In this document: piece by piece, positions 37,262 through 45,676 of the stretch
How the letters are laid out: every line of letters begins with the position of its first letter
Numbering within the stretch: position 1 is the first letter of the stretch
Assembly: GCF_020873915.1 (NCBI RefSeq)
Contig: NZ_JAHWGP010000020.1
Coordinates: 62,001-126,000 of the forward strand
Direction of reading: 5' to 3'
Origin: Streptomyces sp. DH5
Lineage (GTDB): Bacteria > Actinomycetota > Actinomycetes > Streptomycetales > Streptomycetaceae
DNA length: 64,000 nt
The notes under the pieces: model-generated
What the model saw: only the letters and a program-made list of their open reading frames with translations
Told to the model about the DNA's origin: nothing
Database searches by the model: none
Made by a program: the position numbers and the translations under genes

Positions 37262-37467
37262 GCCGCTTAGCTTCGTCCGGGCTGTTCGTCGGGCAGTGCG
37301 CCGCACCCGCGGCACCGGACAGCCATCGCCGAGTCCCCGTACGGCGCGAGCCAGGGGAGCCGGGGACCCACATGAGTCCCTGGGGTGAATCGGACGCCCG
37401 CGCGTGTCGCGAGGGGGCCCGTAGGAGACCTTCCTGCTCCGAACCCGTCAGCTAACCCGGTAGGCGA
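37262..37467 (+). ncRNA. ydaO-type cyclic di-AMP riboswitch
   Basis: The leader of the M23 peptidase gene carries the conserved ydaO/yuaA blocks in order: GCCGCTTAGCTTCGTCC, CGCCGAGTCCCC, GAGCCAGGGGAGCCGGGGA, CCCTGGGGTGAATCGGACGC, CGTAGGAGACCTTCCTGCTC and CGAACCCGTCAGCTAACCCGG with TAGGCG. In Streptomyces this class controls cell-wall hydrolase genes such as rpfA and responds to c-di-AMP. It ends about 27 nt before the start codon, so it could act on transcription or translation. Confidence 0.9.
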
Positions 37468-37493
37468 GAGGGAAGGAAAGGACCAGCCTGTAC

Positions 37494-38267
37494 ATGGCGT
37501 TCACCCGCGCCCCGGGCAAGCACCGTCGTCCCAGCAGGATGCAGCGCGGCACCGCCCGCGCGGCGGGCGTCGCGGCGCTCGCCGGCAGCGGCGTCGTCGG
37601 CTCCCTCGCCGTTCCCGCGCTCGCCGCCGAACCGGCCGCCGCGCAGACCGGCCTCACCCCCGTCGTCACCCTGGGCGACGCGGTCGCCGACCGCATCGAC
37701 GCCCAGGCGGCCGCCCAGCACGAGGCCGCTCGTGAGGCGGCCGAGACCGCCGCGCGCAAGGCCGCCGAGGAGGCCGCGCGGGAGCGGGCCGCCGAGGAGG
37801 CGGAGCGGGCCCGCGCCGAGAAGGAGCGCGCCGCGCGCGAGGCCGAGCGCAAGCGGCTGAACACCTTCGTCTCCCCGATCCCCGGCTCGTACGTGTCGAC
37901 CGGCTACAAGAGCGGCGGCGCCGTCTGGTCCTCCGGCAGCCACACCGGTGTCGACTTCCACGCCGCGAGCGGCACCCCCGTCCAGTCGGTCGGCATCGGC
38001 ACCGTCGTCGAGGCCGGCTGGGGCGGCGCGTACGGCAACCAGGTCGTCATCAGGATGAACGACGGCACGTACACCCAGTACGGCCACCTGTCGTCCATCG
38101 CCGTCTCGGTGGGCCAGCAGGTGGCCGCAGGCCAGCAGATCGGCCTGTCCGGCGCGACCGGCAACGTCACGGGCGCGCACCTGCACTTCGAGGCCCGCTC
38201 CGGCGCCGACTACGGCTCCGACCTCGACCCCGTCGCCTACCTCCGCGCGCACGGCGTGAACCTCTGA
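37494..38267 (+). CDS. Secreted M23 family peptidoglycan endopeptidase
   Basis: 257-residue exported cell-wall hydrolase. The signal peptide has a basic n-region and hydrophobic AGVAALAGSGVVGSLAVPAL, with cleavage near ALA-AE about residue 45. Residues 66-122 form a long Ala/Glu/Arg coiled coil. The LytM domain has His150 and Asp154 in HTGVDFH and the HxH pair His229/His231 in GAHLHFEA, with YGNQVVIRMNDGTYTQYGHL between; the zinc site is complete. AAGGAAAGGA lies about 10 bases before the ATG. A c-di-AMP riboswitch precedes it, consistent with control during germination and growth. A perfect terminator follows. Confidence 0.95.
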   Translation: MAFTRAPGKHRRPSRMQRGTARAAGVAALAGSGVVGSLAVPALAAEPAAAQTGLTPVVTLGDAVADRIDAQAAAQHEAAREAAETAARKAAEEAARERAAEEAERARAEKERAAREAERKRLNTFVSPIPGSYVSTGYKSGGAVWSSGSHTGVDFHAASGTPVQSVGIGTVVEAGWGGAYGNQVVIRMNDGTYTQYGHLSSIAVSVGQQVAAGQQIGLSGATGNVTGAHLHFEARSGADYGSDLDPVAYLRAHGVNL

Positions 38268-38298
38268 GGCGCCGGCGCCCCGCGCCGCCCGCGTTTCC

Positions 38299-38330
38299 CG
38301 AATGCCCCGGCTCCCGAGCCGGGGCATTCG
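38299..38330. terminator. Intrinsic terminator
   Basis: Perfect 15-bp stem CGAATGCCCCGGCTC / GAGCCGGGGCATTCG with a two-base CC loop, 31 nt after the M23 stop. Confidence 0.85.
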
Positions 38331-38467
38331 GCGTTTCCGGGACGCGCTCCGGCAAAAAAATACTCACGGATTCCGGATCGCCGTCGGAAATTCCCGCTGA
38401 TTGCAATAGAGTCACGGAACGGGCGTCAAGTGACGGCGTTTCACGGGGATTAAGCCGGAGGTCGGTC

Positions 38468-39163
38468 ATGCGCATTCCCGCGCACTCGGTGTGCACGGCG
38501 ATCCGGGACGACATCGTCGCGGGTGTCCACGAGCGCGGCAGCCGGCTCACCGAGGAGGTCCTCGCCCGCCGGTACGGCGTCTCCCGTGTCCCCGTCCGGG
38601 AGGCGCTGCGCACGCTGGAGGCGGAGGGTTTCGTCGTCACGCGCCGGCACGCGGGCGCGTGCGTGGCGGAACCCACCGAGCAGGAGGCCGCCGACCTGCT
38701 GGAGATGCGCGCGCTCCTCGAACCGCTCGGGGCCTCCCGCGCCGCCCAGCGCCGCACCGAGGCGCATCTGAAGGTGCTGCGCGGCCTGGTCCGGCTGGGG
38801 CAGGAACGCGCCCGCCGGGGCAACAGTGACGATCTGCGCTCCCTGAGCGGCTGGTTCCACGAGACGCTCGCCCAGGCGTCCGGGAGCCCGGCGCTGACGT
38901 CGACGCTGACGCAGCTGAGGCACAAGATCGCGTGGATGTACGCCACCGAGGGGCCCGCCGACCCGGTCGAGTACTGGGCGGAGCACGGCGCGATCGTGGA
39001 CGCGGTGGCGCGCGGCGACGGCGAGCGCGCGAGGTCCGTCACGGCGCTGCACACCGAGCGCGCCGGCGCCGGGCACCGCCTGAGGTTCGGCTCCGGCGCC
39101 GGGCGCGGGGAGCGTGTGAGGAACGCGCAACATCCCGTAAACATGCCGAGTCTGCGCCCTTAA
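38468..39163 (+). CDS. GntR family transcriptional regulator with FCD domain
   Basis: 231-residue regulator. Residues 1-70 are a winged helix (AIRDDIVAGVHERGSRLTEE, LARRYGVSRVPVREALRTLE, RRHAGACVAEP). The rest is an FCD helical ligand domain (DLLEMRALLEPLGASRAAQR, WFHETLAQASGSPALTSTL, EHGAIVDAVARGDGERAR). No neighbouring metabolic gene reveals its target, so the ligand is unknown. ATG 38468 follows a GGAG/GGTC-containing leader (AAGCCGGAGGTCGGTC). The 130-bp upstream region is A+T-rich, with AAAAAAATACTC near 38354, unusual here. A hairpin separates it from ptsH. Confidence 0.87.
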   Translation: MRIPAHSVCTAIRDDIVAGVHERGSRLTEEVLARRYGVSRVPVREALRTLEAEGFVVTRRHAGACVAEPTEQEAADLLEMRALLEPLGASRAAQRRTEAHLKVLRGLVRLGQERARRGNSDDLRSLSGWFHETLAQASGSPALTSTLTQLRHKIAWMYATEGPADPVEYWAEHGAIVDAVARGDGERARSVTALHTERAGAGHRLRFGSGAGRGERVRNAQHPVNMPSLRP

Positions 39164-39242
39164 CACGAGTGCCGTATACAAAGAGGGAGTTATTCGCGGG
39201 GGTTGTTCATGCTGCCCGCGAATGGGAAATGCGGGAATTGCG

Positions 39243-39274
39243 AAAGGCCCGCCCGGAGGTCCGGGTGGGCCTTT
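39243..39274. terminator. Bidirectional terminator between gntR and ptsH
   Basis: AAAGGCCCGCCCGGA / TCCGGGTGGGCCTTT, 15-bp stem with one G-T pair and loop GG, between two convergent genes. Confidence 0.88.
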
Positions 39275-39349
39275 CTGTGCGCGGCGGTAAACCTGCTCCG
39301 CGTCCGGTGGAGACCCGGCGAAAAGGCGGTCTCCGCACGCGTGAGCGCG

Positions 39350-39631
39350 TCACACGGTCTCGGGAAGCTCCTCGAGGCCCTCGGAGACCAGCTTGGCCAG
39401 ACGGTCCAGGGCGGCGTCCGCCCCTTCGGCGTCGGAGGCGAGGACGATCTCCTCGCCGCCCTGGGCACCCAGGCCCAGGACGGCCAGCATGGAGGCCGCG
39501 TTGACGGGGTTGCCCCCGGCCTTGGCGATCGTCACCGGGACGCCTGCGGACGTGGCGGCTCGGACGAAGATGGAGGCGGGGCGGGCGTGGAGACCCTCGG
39601 CCCAGCCGACGTTGACGCGGCGCTCAGCCAT
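39350..39631 (-). CDS. ptsH: Phosphocarrier protein HPr
   Basis: 93-residue PTS phosphocarrier. The active His15 is in GLHARPAS, and the regulatory serine (Ser47, equivalent to Ser46) is in NAASMLAVLGLGAQGG. It passes phosphate from enzyme I to sugar-specific EIIA proteins. ATG at 39629-39631; the frame is open upstream, but this start gives the canonical N terminus MAERRVNVG. GAAGG lies about 12 bases before it. The gene stands alone; in Streptomyces ptsH is separate from ptsI and crr. Confidence 0.96.
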   Translation of the reverse strand: MAERRVNVGWAEGLHARPASIFVRAATSAGVPVTIAKAGGNPVNAASMLAVLGLGAQGGEEIVLASDAEGADAALDRLAKLVSEGLEELPETV

Positions 39632-39796
39632 GTGTTGCTGCCCTTCGGTGTTCAGGTTGTCTAGACCAGTTTCCCACATCGTGAAGCGTGCCCGGGAGCG
39701 GCATCCGTCGCCCGCTCCCGGTGGCAGCCGGCCCGCGGCCTCGGCCCGGCTGCCGTCCACCACAGACTGCCTTGCGCCCCTGTCGCACGCGAGCCG

Positions 39797-39802
39797 TACT
39801 CT
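39797..39802 (+). promoter_or_regulatory. Leaderless -10 element TACTCT
   Basis: TACTCT ends seven nucleotides before ATG 39810, with no ribosome binding site. Confidence 0.45.
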
Positions 39803-39809
39803 GGGGCCC

Positions 39810-42800
39810 ATGCAGATCTCGTCGGACCGGCACGAGTATCCCGCCCACTGGGAAGCCGACGTGGTGCTGCGCGACGGCGGCACCGCGCGCATCCGCCCCA
39901 TCACCGTCGATGACGCCGAGCGTCTGGTCAGCTTCTACGAGCAGGTGTCGGACGAGTCGAAGTACTACCGCTTCTTCGCGCCCTACCCGCGTCTGTCCGC
40001 GAAGGACGTCCACCGCTTCACGCACCACGACTTCGTGGACCGGGTGGGACTCGCGGCCACGATCGGCGGCGAGTTCATCGCCACCGTACGCTACGACCGG
40101 ATCGGCGCCGACGGGACGCCCGCGTCCGCACCCGCGGACGAGGCCGAGGTCGCCTTCCTCGTGCAGGACGCCCACCAGGGCCGCGGGGTGGCCTCCGCCC
40201 TGCTCGAACACATCGGAGCCGTCGCGCGGGAGCGCGGCATCCGCCGCTTCGCCGCCGAGGTGCTGCCCGCCAACACCAAGATGATCAAGGTGTTCACCGA
40301 CGCCGGGTACACCCAGAAGCGCAGCTTCGAGGACGGCGTCGTACGCCTGGAGTTCGGCCTCGAACCCACCGACCGGTCCATGGCCGTGCAGTACGCGCGG
40401 GAACAGCGGGCGGAGGCGCGCTCGGTGCAGCGGCTGCTGGCCCCCGGCTCGGTGGCCGTGGTCGGCGCCGGACGCACACCCGGCGGTGTGGGCCGCAGCA
40501 TCCTCGACAACATCAGGGACGCCGGGTTCACCGGACGGCTGTACGCCGTGAACAAGGCTTTCGAGGAGGACCGCAAGGACCTCGACGGGGTGCCCGCCTA
40601 CCGCTCCGTCCGCGCCGTCGACGGTCCCGTCGACCTCGCGGTCGTCGCCGTGCCCGCCGAGCACGTGCCCGAGGTGGTCGCCGAGTGCGGTGAGCACGGA
40701 GTGCAGGGGCTCGTCGTCGTCTCCGCCGGCTACGCCGAGGCCGGCCCCGACGGCCGCGAGCGCCAGCGCGCCCTCGTACGGCAGGCGCGTTCGTACGGCA
40801 TGCGGATCATCGGCCCGAACTCCTTCGGCGTCATCAACACCTCGCCGGACGTGCGGCTGAACGCCTCGCTGGCCCCCGAGTCGCCCCGCGCGGGCCGCAT
40901 CGGGCTGTTCGCCCAGTCCGGCGCGATCGGCGTCGCCCTGCTCTCCCGCCTGCACCGGCGCGGCGGCGGCGTCACCGGGGTCACGGGCGTCTCCAGCTTC
41001 GTCTCGTCGGGCAACCGGGCCGACGTCTCCGGCAACGACGTCCTGCAGTACTGGTACGAGGATCCCGACACCGACGTCGCCCTGATGTACCTCGAGTCCA
41101 TCGGCAACCCCCGCAAGTTCACCCGCCTCGCGCGGCGGACCGCGGCGGCGAAGCCACTGGTCGTGGTCCAGGGCGCACGCCACGGCGCCGGACCCCGCGG
41201 ACATGCCGTACGGGCGACCCGGCTGCCCCACGAGACGGTGTCGGCGCTGCTGCGGCAGGCCGGGGTGATCCGGGTGGACACCATCACCGAACTGGTCGAC
41301 GCCGGGCTGCTGCTGGCCCGCCAGCCCCTGCCGGCCGGACCCCGGGTGGCGATCCTCGGCAACTCCGAGTCCCTGGGACTGCTGACCTACGAGGCCTGCC
41401 TCGCCGAAGGGCTGCGTCCGCACCCGCCGCTGGACCTCACCACGGCGGCGTCGGCGGCCGAGTTCCACGTGGCGCTCTCGCACGCGCTGGCCGACGACAC
41501 GAGCGACGCGGTCGTGGTGACCGCGATCCCCGCGGTGGGGGAGGGGCCGGTGCGTGACGCGGCCCTGGCGGACGCCCTGCGCTCGGCCGCCGCCGCTGCC
41601 CCGACCAAGCCGGTCCTCGTGGTCCACGTGGAACTCGGCGGCCTCGCGGAGGCCCTGTCGGCCGCGGCCGGCACGGCGCCCCGGCCGACGACGGCCCCGC
41701 AGGCGGAAGCCGGGCACCCGGGGGACCCGGCGCCCGCCCCGCACACCGCCGCAGGCGCAGGAGCCGACCCCGCCGCCCCGTCGGCCGGCGGGCCCGGGAC
41801 GGCGCGACCGGACGCGCACACCGCGCAGGAGGCCTCCGCGGACACGGGACCGGCCGCCGGCGCGCCGGACGGACGGGGCACGGTGTCCCGGGCGGGGAGC
41901 GACGCGGCAGCCGCGGCGGGCATCCCGGCGGCAGGCGGCACGGCACCCCGGGCGACGACGGCCCCGGCGCCGCGGGCGGAGACCGGTGCCGTACCCCCGG
42001 GCCCGGCGCCGCGGACGTCACCCGGCGCGGCACCCCGGCCCGCCGGCGGCACGTCACCGGCGTCTCCCGTGCCGTCCACCGGCCACCGCACCCCGGGGCA
42101 GCCCGCCCACGCCGGTCCGCCCACTCCCGTCGAGCCCTCCGAGGGCGCTCACCTCATTCCCGCCTATCCCGCCTCCGAGCGGGCCGTCCGGGCCCTCGCG
42201 CACGCCGTCGCCTACGCCCAGTGGCGGCGGGAGGCCGCCGAGCCCGGCAAGGTGCCCGCGCACGAGGACATCGACGAGAGGGGCGCGGCCGCGCTCATCG
42301 ACCGGCTGCTCTCGCACGGCGTGGACCTCACCCTCGGCAGCGACGACACCTGCGACCTGCTCGGCGCGTACGGCATCCACGTCCACCGCGCCGTGCCCGC
42401 CCCCACCCCCGACGCCGCGGCCGAGGCCGCGCGCACCCTCGGCTACCCGGTGGCCCTCAAGGCCACCGCCCCCCACCTCAGGCACCGCGCCGACCTCGGC
42501 GGCGTCCGCCTCGACCTCACGGATGAAGAACAACTGCGCCGGGCCTACGGCGAGTTGACGGAGTTGTTCGGCGCACCGGCGGAGCTGCGTCCGGTGGTGC
42601 AGCGCATGGCGCCGCGCGGTGTCGACACCCTCGTCCGCGCGGTGATCGACCCCGCCGCCGGAGCGGTGCTGTCCTTCGGGCTCGCCGGGGCCCCCTCACA
42701 GCTGCTCGGGGACATGGCGCACCGCCTGATACCGGTCACCGACCGGGACGCGACCTCACTGGTGCGGTCGATCCGCACCGCCCCGCTCCTGTTCGGCTGG

Positions 42801-43010
42801 CGCGGATCCGCGCCGGTGGACACCCCGGCGCTGGAGGACCTGATGCTGCGGGTGTCGCGGCTGGTCCACGACCACCCGGAGGTGGTCGCCGTCACCCTGG
42901 AACCGGTCGTCGTCGCCCCGCACGGCGTCAGCGTCCTCGGCGCCTCCGTACGGCTCACCCCGCCGCCCGCCCGCGACGACCTCGGCCCGCGGACCATGCC
43001 GGCGTACTGA
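39810..43010 (+). CDS. GNAT acetyltransferase fused to acyl-CoA synthetase (NDP-forming)-like domains
   Basis: 1066-residue Pat-type lysine acetyltransferase. Residues 1-200 are a GNAT domain (EVAFLVQDAHQGRGVASALL is the acetyl-CoA loop). Residues 205-610 resemble the CoA-binding and CoA-ligase parts of NDP-forming acetyl-CoA synthetase (GSVAVVGAGRTPGGVGRSIL; GLFAQSGAIGVALLSRL). Residues about 615-775 are an unusually long Pro/Ala/Gly/Thr-rich linker. Residues 780-1066 are an ATP-grasp domain (VALKATAPHLRHRADLGGVR). In actinobacteria such fusions acetylate acetyl-CoA synthetase and other proteins, often under cAMP or amino-acid control. GNAT-N-terminal order is the Streptomyces form. ATG 39810 is seven bases after a TACTCT. 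Confidence 0.9.
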   Translation: MQISSDRHEYPAHWEADVVLRDGGTARIRPITVDDAERLVSFYEQVSDESKYYRFFAPYPRLSAKDVHRFTHHDFVDRVGLAATIGGEFIATVRYDRIGADGTPASAPADEAEVAFLVQDAHQGRGVASALLEHIGAVARERGIRRFAAEVLPANTKMIKVFTDAGYTQKRSFEDGVVRLEFGLEPTDRSMAVQYAREQRAEARSVQRLLAPGSVAVVGAGRTPGGVGRSILDNIRDAGFTGRLYAVNKAFEEDRKDLDGVPAYRSVRAVDGPVDLAVVAVPAEHVPEVVAECGEHGVQGLVVVSAGYAEAGPDGRERQRALVRQARSYGMRIIGPNSFGVINTSPDVRLNASLAPESPRAGRIGLFAQSGAIGVALLSRLHRRGGGVTGVTGVSSFVSSGNRADVSGNDVLQYWYEDPDTDVALMYLESIGNPRKFTRLARRTAAAKPLVVVQGARHGAGPRGHAVRATRLPHETVSALLRQAGVIRVDTITELVDAGLLLARQPLPAGPRVAILGNSESLGLLTYEACLAEGLRPHPPLDLTTAASAAEFHVALSHALADDTSDAVVVTAIPAVGEGPVRDAALADALRSAAAAAPTKPVLVVHVELGGLAEALSAAAGTAPRPTTAPQAEAGHPGDPAPAPHTAAGAGADPAAPSAGGPGTARPDAHTAQEASADTGPAAGAPDGRGTVSRAGSDAAAAAGIPAAGGTAPRATTAPAPRAETGAVPPGPAPRTSPGAAPRPAGGTSPASPVPSTGHRTPGQPAHAGPPTPVEPSEGAHLIPAYPASERAVRALAHAVAYAQWRREAAEPGKVPAHEDIDERGAAALIDRLLSHGVDLTLGSDDTCDLLGAYGIHVHRAVPAPTPDAAAEAARTLGYPVALKATAPHLRHRADLGGVRLDLTDEEQLRRAYGELTELFGAPAELRPVVQRMAPRGVDTLVRAVIDPAAGAVLSFGLAGAPSQLLGDMAHRLIPVTDRDATSLVRSIRTAPLLFGWRGSAPVDTPALEDLMLRVSRLVHDHPEVVAVTLEPVVVAPHGVSVLGASVRLTPPPARDDLGPRTMPAY

Positions 43011-43066
43011 GGGCGCCCGGGGAGCGGAGTGGGGGTGAGCGGTGCCTCGCAGTCAGCGGCCACCCG

Positions 43067-43072
43067 TAGGAT
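43067..43072 (+). promoter_or_regulatory. Leaderless -10 element TAGGAT
   Basis: TAGGAT ends seven nucleotides before ATG 43080, with no ribosome binding site. Confidence 0.55.
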
Positions 43073-43079
43073 GGGCGTC

Positions 43080-43664
43080 ATGGCCAAGACCAGTACGACG
43101 ACCCAGGGGCTGCGGGCGGCGATCGAGCGCAGCGGCTACTACCCGGCCCTCGTGGCCGAGGCGGTGGAGGCCGCCGTGGGCGGCGAGCCCATCCGGTCGT
43201 ACCTGGTCCACCAGGAGACGACGTTCGACCAGAACGAGGTGCGGCGGCACGTGACCGTGCTCGTCCTCACCGGCAACCGCTTCATCGTCAGCCACACCGA
43301 CGAGCAGGCCGAGGACAGCACCTCCCCGACGCCGTACGCCACCACGTCGACGGAGTCGGTCAAGCTCGGCCGGATCTCGTCGATCGTGGTCAGCCGCGTG
43401 GTCGCCAACCCGGAGTCGTACAAGCCGGGCACGCTGCCGCGCGAGATCGTGCTCACCATCGGCTGGGGCGCCGTCTCCCGCATCGACCTCGAGCCGGCCG
43501 CCTGCGGCGACCCCAACTGCGAGGCCGACCACGGTTACACGGGCAGCTCGACCGCCGACGACCTGAGCCTGCGCGTCAGCGAGGCCGGCGACGGGCCGGA
43601 GACGGTGCGCCAGGCGCTCGCCTTCGCGCAGGCCCTCTCCGAGGCGACCGCGGACACCCGCTGA
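43080..43664 (+). CDS. DUF5998 family protein
   Basis: 194-residue cytoplasmic protein conserved in actinobacteria. It begins MAKTSTTTQGLRAAIERSGY. Blocks are EPIRSYLVHQETTFDQNEVR, VTVLVLTGNRFIVSHTDEQ, IVLTIGWGAVSRIDLEPAAC and CGDPNCEADHGYTG, the latter a Cys/His/Asp cluster that could bind a metal. A PH-like beta-rich core is suggested by the alternating strands; function unknown. ATG 43080 is preferred over GTG 43029 because of the promoter hexamer just upstream. Its TGA overlaps an ATG (TGATG) that leads straight into the C31 tract. Confidence 0.85.
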   Translation: MAKTSTTTQGLRAAIERSGYYPALVAEAVEAAVGGEPIRSYLVHQETTFDQNEVRRHVTVLVLTGNRFIVSHTDEQAEDSTSPTPYATTSTESVKLGRISSIVVSRVVANPESYKPGTLPREIVLTIGWGAVSRIDLEPAACGDPNCEADHGYTGSSTADDLSLRVSEAGDGPETVRQALAFAQALSEATADTR

Positions 43665-43665
43665 T

Positions 43666-43701
<36 letters not shown>

Positions 43702-43797
43702 CGCGCCGCCCATGACCGAGGGCGCTCCGCGCCCGCCCCCCTCGATTCCGCGGTCTGGGAACCCCACCCGGAACCTCTTCCCCTCGACTCCGCCCCC

Positions 43798-44931
43798 GTG
43801 CCCGAGTACGGCACCGGCTCGCTCGCCGACCTGCTGCCCACCATCGCCGCGGGCCTCGGCGTCCCCGGCATGACCGCCGGCATCGGGGAGCTGACCCCCG
43901 CCGACCGGAACTGCGTGTTCCTGATCGACGGCCTCGGCTGGGAGCAGCTGCGCGCGCACCCGGAGGACGCCCCCTTCATGACGTCGCTGCTCGGCAGCTC
44001 GCGCGGCGGCACCGGCCGCCCGATCACCGCGGGCTACCCGGCGACCACCGCGACCTCCCTCGCCTCCGTCGGCACCGGCCTGCCGCCCGGCGCCCACGGC
44101 CTGCCCGGCTACACCGTGCGCGACCCCGACACCGGCGGGCTGATGAACCAGCTCCGCTGGCAGCCGTGGACCGCACCCGGTGCCTGGCAGCCGTATCCCA
44201 CCGTCTTCGAGCTGGCCCACCGTGCGGGTGTGCACGCCGCCCAGGTGTCCTCCCCGACCTTCGCGAACACGCCGCTGACCAAGGTCGCGCTCAGCGGCGG
44301 CGCCTTCCACGGACGGCTCTCCGGCGAGGACCGCATGGACGTCTCCGCCGCACAGCTGGCCGGCGCGGACCGCGCCCTGGTCTACACCTACTACGCCGAG
44401 GTGGACGGCGCCGGGCACCGCTTCGGCGTCGACTCCGACACCTGGCGCGGCCAGCTCGCCCACGTCGACCGGCTCGTCCAGCGGCTCGCCGAGCAGCTCC
44501 CGCCGCGCAGCGCCCTCTACGTCACCGCCGACCACGGCATGATCGACGTCCCCTTCGACGAGCGGCACCGCATCGACTTCGACGAGGACTGGGAGCTGAA
44601 GGCGGGCGTCGCCCTCCTCGGCGGCGAGGGCCGCGCCCGGCACGTGTACGCGGTCCCCGGCGCGGCGAACGACGTGCTGACCTGCTGGCGCGAGGTGCTC
44701 GGCGAGCAGTTCTGGGTGGCCTCGCGCGACGAGGCGATCGCCGCCGGCTGGTTCGGTCCGGACGTCGACGAGCGGGTGTACCACCGCATCGGCGACGTGG
44801 TCGCCGCCGCGCGGGACGACGTGCTGCTGATCGCCTCCGAGCGGGAGCCCAGGGAGTCGGCGATGGTGGGCAACCACGGCTCGATGACCCCTGCCGAGCA
44901 GTTGGTCCCCCTCCTCGAAGTACGCTCCTGA
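43798..44931 (+). CDS. Alkaline phosphatase superfamily / nucleotide pyrophosphatase-phosphodiesterase, 5' end uncertain
   Basis: 377 residues from GTG 43798. The metal-binding nucleotide is LIDGLGWEQL; the catalytic Thr lies in YPATTATSLASVGTGLPPGA; further ligands are in VDGAGHRFGVDSD and YVTADHGMIDVPFD, with a final histidine in GNHGSMTPAEQLVPLLEV. The same frame continues upstream of 43798 as LDSAVWEPHPEPLPLDSAP, which looks like genuine family N terminus but has no start codon. ATG 43712 (MTEGAPRPP) is in another frame, one base off at the six-C run near 43736-43741. So either the gene uses GTG 43798 or a base is missing or mis-called. The C31 tract lies immediately upstream. Confidence 0.85.
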   Translation: MPEYGTGSLADLLPTIAAGLGVPGMTAGIGELTPADRNCVFLIDGLGWEQLRAHPEDAPFMTSLLGSSRGGTGRPITAGYPATTATSLASVGTGLPPGAHGLPGYTVRDPDTGGLMNQLRWQPWTAPGAWQPYPTVFELAHRAGVHAAQVSSPTFANTPLTKVALSGGAFHGRLSGEDRMDVSAAQLAGADRALVYTYYAEVDGAGHRFGVDSDTWRGQLAHVDRLVQRLAEQLPPRSALYVTADHGMIDVPFDERHRIDFDEDWELKAGVALLGGEGRARHVYAVPGAANDVLTCWREVLGEQFWVASRDEAIAAGWFGPDVDERVYHRIGDVVAAARDDVLLIASEREPRESAMVGNHGSMTPAEQLVPLLEVRS

Positions 44932-44974
44932 GGTTCCGCCCGTGACCGTCCCGCCGAAAGGTTTCCGACCCTCC

Positions 44975-45625
44975 ATGCCCGAGCTGGTGTTCTTCTCCGG
45001 AACGATGGACTGCGGGAAGTCGACGCTGGCTCTCCAGATCGAGCACAACCGATCGGCGCGCGGCCTGGCCGGCATGATCTTCACCCGCGACGACCGGGCG
45101 GGCGAGGGCAAGCTCTCCTCCCGGCTCGGCCTGGTCACGGACGCGGTGGAGGTCGTGGACGGGCACGACCTGTACGCCCACGTCGTCGACCACCTCTCGC
45201 AGGGCGGACGCGTCGACTACGTGATCGCCGACGAGGCGCAGTTCCTCGCACCGGACCAGATAGACCAGCTCGCCCGCGTGGTGGACGACCTCAACATCGA
45301 CGTGTACGCCTTCGGCATCACCACCGACTTCCGCTCCAAGCTCTTCCCCGGCTCCCAGCGCCTGGTCGAGCTCGCCGACCGTGTCGAGGTGCTCCAGGTC
45401 GAGGCCCTGTGCTGGTGTGGCGCCCGCGCCACGCACAACGCCCGGACCGTCGGCGGCGTCATGGTGGTCGAGGGCGCCCAGGTGGTCATCGGCGACGTCG
45501 CCCAGTCCCCCGACGAGATCGGCTACGAGGTGCTGTGCCGGCGCCACCACCGCCGCCACATGACGGCCGCGACGGCCCGCGCGGCGGCGCTGTCACCGGA
45601 CGTGCTGCCGGTGTCGTCCGGCTGA
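44975..45625 (+). CDS. tdk: Thymidine kinase
   Basis: 216-residue type II thymidine kinase of the nucleotide salvage pathway. P-loop FFSGTMDCGKSTL is at residues 6-18, DEAQFLAPDQID is the catalytic/base region, and the lasso and zinc region have CWCGARATHNARTVG and LCRRHHRRH, giving the four zinc ligands. ATG 44975 gives the canonical start MPELVFF; the upstream in-frame GTG 44942 would add 11 residues. AAAGG lies 13-17 bases upstream. It follows the phosphodiesterase with about 40 bp between and may be in the same transcript. Confidence 0.95.
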   Translation: MPELVFFSGTMDCGKSTLALQIEHNRSARGLAGMIFTRDDRAGEGKLSSRLGLVTDAVEVVDGHDLYAHVVDHLSQGGRVDYVIADEAQFLAPDQIDQLARVVDDLNIDVYAFGITTDFRSKLFPGSQRLVELADRVEVLQVEALCWCGARATHNARTVGGVMVVEGAQVVIGDVAQSPDEIGYEVLCRRHHRRHMTAATARAAALSPDVLPVSSG

Positions 45626-45676
45626 CGTTCCGCCCCGGCAGGAGGCTCCCAGGAAGCGGAGTCCCCGGCCGGCCGG

